Source of the DNA: a marine gamma proteobacterium HTCC2148
Lineage (GTDB): Bacteria > Pseudomonadota > Gammaproteobacteria > Pseudomonadales > Halieaceae
Length of the DNA: 64,000 nt
Assembly (NCBI GenBank): GCA_000156295.1
Contig: DS999223.1
Coordinates: 81,343-145,342 of the forward strand
Direction of reading: 5' to 3'
A model generated the notes under the pieces. It did not search any database. It had not been told where the DNA came from and worked only from the letters and a program-made list of their open reading frames with translations. Each line of letters opens with the position of its first letter. The stretch's first letter is position 1. Positions 62,538 through 64,000 of the stretch are shown in pieces. A program made the translations under genes and the position numbers.

Positions 62538-62582
62538 AATCAATAAAATCAGTTAGATAGCGTGATTGGCATGAATTCTGTA
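62538..62582 (+). promoter_or_regulatory. Sigma-54 promoter of the psp operon, with possible IHF site
   Basis: TGGCAT-GAATT-CTGTA at 62567-62582 follows the sigma-54 pattern TGGCAC-N5-TTGCA: the GG at -24 and the G at -12 are correctly spaced. AATCAATAAAATC at 62538-62550 resembles an IHF site, which usually lies between PspF enhancer sites and the promoter. TGAGACCTCA near 62484 is a small palindrome in the enhancer region. Transcription would start near 62593, 46 bases before the first gene. Confidence 0.7.
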
Positions 62583-62638
62583 TTAGTAGAGCTGTACGAC
62601 GCAGAGAAGTCGACAGACAACGTAGGGAAAACCAAGCA

Positions 62639-62818
62639 ATGAACAAACTGGGTGAACGATCCCTGATTTATACCGCACTGGGTGTGCTGTGCGCGCTGAC
62701 TGGCGCGGTTGTTGGATCCGCCGTCGGCCTGTGGAGCTTTGTGCAGGTGGTAGCGGTGATTGAATTTATTTACTGGATAGCCAGGCCTGAGGGAAAGTCC
62801 CAGGTAAAAGGCTGTTAA
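62639..62818 (+). CDS. Small membrane protein, first gene of the psp operon
   Basis: A 59-residue protein from ATG 62639 with AGGGA about 10 bases upstream. It has two hydrophobic stretches, SLIYTALGVLCALTGAVVGS and LWSFVQVVAVIEFIYWIA, with a Lys-rich C-terminus (EGKSQVKGC) ending in Cys. It lies between the sigma-54 promoter and pspA, 21 bp before the latter, so it should be induced by membrane stress with the psp genes. It matches no psp protein of E. coli (PspD, PspG) that I can recognise. Real gene by position, ribosome site and clean helix pattern. Confidence 0.65.
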   Translation: MNKLGERSLIYTALGVLCALTGAVVGSAVGLWSFVQVVAVIEFIYWIARPEGKSQVKGC

Positions 62819-62839
62819 GAGAGCAAAAGGAGAAACACC

Positions 62840-63520
62840 ATGGGTATATTTTCCCGTATGACAGACATTATCAACTCGAACATAAATTCGCTTCTGGATC
62901 AGGCGGAAGACCCTGAAAAGATGATTCGCCTGATCATCCAGGAGATGGAAGATACACTGGTAGAGGTTCGTTCGTCTTCCGCGCGCGTGCTGGCAGATCG
63001 TAAGACAGCGGCCCGTCGTTTGGAGCAAGTTCAGGAAGAAGCTGACAGCTGGGAAGAAAAGGCGAAGCTGGCTATCAATAAAGGGCGTGAGGACCTGGCC
63101 CGTGCTGCGTTGCAGGAAAAGCATGCCATAGAGGACGAGCTTGCAACGGTGGCGGCGGAACTTAAGGCAACGGATGACCATATCGCGCAGCTCAATGAAG
63201 AGGTCTCTCAGTTACAACAGAAGTTGACGGACGCCAAAGCTAAGCAGAAAGCGTTGATGATGCGCAGTAAAACGGTAGAGTCTCGCATCAAGGTGAAGCG
63301 CCAGATGCATAGGGAGGCCCTCGATGGTGCGTTCCAGCGCTTTGAACACTTCGAACGGCGCATGGATACTCTAGAAAGTCAGTTGGAGTCCATGGATGTA
63401 GGTCACGATGTCCCTCCCGATCTTGCCGCTGAAATAGATGCCCTTGAAGAGAACGAACGAATCAGCGACGAACTGGCGCGATTGAAGTCTTCAATGGACG
63501 GCAAACCTGAGCAATCCTGA
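62840..63520 (+). CDS. pspA: Phage shock protein A
   Basis: A 226-residue PspA/IM30 protein (E. coli 222), almost entirely coiled coil. N-terminal amphipathic helix GIFSRMTDIINSNINSLLDQ binds stressed membranes; then AEDPEKMIRLIIQEMEDTLV is the family signature. PspA both inhibits PspF and, when released, forms ESCRT-III-like assemblies that seal the membrane. Start ATG 62840 follows AAAGGAG. pspB follows after a 70-bp gap. Confidence 0.97.
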   Translation: MGIFSRMTDIINSNINSLLDQAEDPEKMIRLIIQEMEDTLVEVRSSSARVLADRKTAARRLEQVQEEADSWEEKAKLAINKGREDLARAALQEKHAIEDELATVAAELKATDDHIAQLNEEVSQLQQKLTDAKAKQKALMMRSKTVESRIKVKRQMHREALDGAFQRFEHFERRMDTLESQLESMDVGHDVPPDLAAEIDALEENERISDELARLKSSMDGKPEQS

Positions 63521-63590
63521 AGGGTTTGGTAATCCGGTTTAACAATGGCAGCATGGTGTCACTTGATACCGTAGCCTAAGGAATAAGTTA

Positions 63591-63848
63591 ATGGAATTCT
63601 GGCAATTTATGGTCGTCCCCACCGTTTTATTCATAGTGATTGTGGCGCCCCTCTGGATCACCATGCATTACCGCAGTATGAGCCGCTCCTCCAGAAGTTT
63701 GTCCCAGGAGGATCGGGAAACTGTCGAGCACATGCTGGAAACGGTGGACAAGTTGACTGACCGCATTGAGACATTAGAGTCTCTTTTGGATGCGGATCAT
63801 TCCGACTGGCGGGCAAAACCCGGTCGGAGTAATAGGGAGGAGGAGTAA
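63591..63848 (+). CDS. pspB: Phage shock protein B
   Basis: An 85-residue PspB (E. coli 74). One N-terminal helix (FWQFMVVPTVLFIVIVAPLW) and a cytoplasmic leucine-zipper-like region, VEHMLETVDKLTDRIETLES. With PspC it senses membrane stress and draws PspA away from PspF. ATG 63591 is preceded by AAGGAATAAGTTA. pspC starts 4 bp after its stop. Confidence 0.93.
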   Translation: MEFWQFMVVPTVLFIVIVAPLWITMHYRSMSRSSRSLSQEDRETVEHMLETVDKLTDRIETLESLLDADHSDWRAKPGRSNREEE

Positions 63849-63852
63849 ATTA

Positions 63853-64000
63853 TGACTAGACGCAGACGTAGAGGCGAACACAAGAAATATCGCGATACCT
63901 ATAAGCGAGAAAGCCGTCGCTTTCGCTCGAACAAGCGGGGCGGTTGGAGCATGGGCTTATACCGTAATACCCGTGAAGGTAAAGTGGCTGGAGTGTGTGC
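63853..64000 (+). CDS. pspC: Phage shock protein C (5' part)
   Basis: ATG 63853 opens a frame that is cut by the window edge after 49 codons. The first 34 residues are very basic (TRRRRRGEHKKYRDTYKRES and more Arg/Lys), then comes LYRNTREGKVAGVCA, the start of the PspC domain. E. coli PspC has no such long basic extension; it may contact lipid headgroups or PspA (inference). GGAGGAG lies 11 bases upstream, within the pspB end. Confidence 0.85.

Overview
The window is 64 kb of a compact bacterial chromosome with protein-coding genes on both strands, short gaps and many overlapping start/stop pairs. The gene set points to a gammaproteobacterium related to Pseudomonas but outside it: Na+-translocating NADH:quinone reductase (NQR), LolCDE, MsbA/LpxK/KdsB, PspF-PspABC, a LexA with twin SOS boxes, and uvrC-pgsA followed by tRNA genes. 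The order topA / lexA / MTIP-like phosphorylase / csiV / mfd / gap / nqrA-F / lolCDE / DUF2062 / comEC / exbBD / msbA / lpxK / kdsB / phosphatase / murB closely follows what I remember of the Pseudomonas aeruginosa chromosome. The DUF1214-sulfotransferase-SRPBCC genes, IclR and AraC regulators and sirtuin suggest a marine Cellvibrionales/Halieaceae-type organism; that placement is inference.

Layout. 1-5.8 kb: end of a MoxR-type ATPase and its VWA partner, an RNA methyltransferase, AraC and IclR regulators, a CxxC thioredoxin-fold protein, a universal stress protein and a small membrane-anchored protein. 5.9-10.7 kb: topA and two small followers, then lexA in the opposite direction. 10.8-19 kb: MscS channel (with a possible 17-codon leader ORF), nucleoside phosphorylase, csiV, mfd and a long GAPDH. 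19.2-29.6 kb: nqrABCDEF, apbE and nqrM (the complete NQR enzyme and its FMN and metal maturation factors), then lolC-lolD-lolE. 29.6-41.2 kb: DUF2062, comEC, exbB-exbD-msbA-lpxK-kdsB-phosphatase-murB-uvrC-pgsA, a nearly unbroken envelope and repair operon.

41.2-50.7 kb: tRNA-Gly and tRNA-Cys, then about 9 kb of accessory genes (PNPOx-like, sirtuin, TIGR01777 epimerase, MerR/CarH-like regulator, small membrane protein, LEA14 lipoprotein, NSS transporter, giant AsmA-like protein), then tRNA-Leu. 50.7-58.3 kb: a GT-C glycosyltransferase, a dimeric dUTPase paired with an unusual duplicated-HTH/nuclease-like protein, trmA, a TrpD2-like protein, tusEBCD and a YccA/BI-1 membrane protein. 58.7-61.4 kb: DUF1214-sulfotransferase-SRPBCC operon. 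61.4-64 kb: pspF diverging from a sigma-54 promoter driving a 59-aa membrane protein, pspA, pspB and pspC (cut by the window edge).

Most of the window is conserved housekeeping sequence. The points most worth a second look are a one-base frameshift near the end of tusD, an in-frame stop that cuts off the first membrane helix of comEC, a textbook terminator lying inside the first codons of apbE, the duplicated HTH/nuclease-like partner of the dUTPase, a probable leader peptide overlapping the mscS start, and the small first gene of the psp operon. I see no CRISPR array, insertion sequence, integrase or rRNA.
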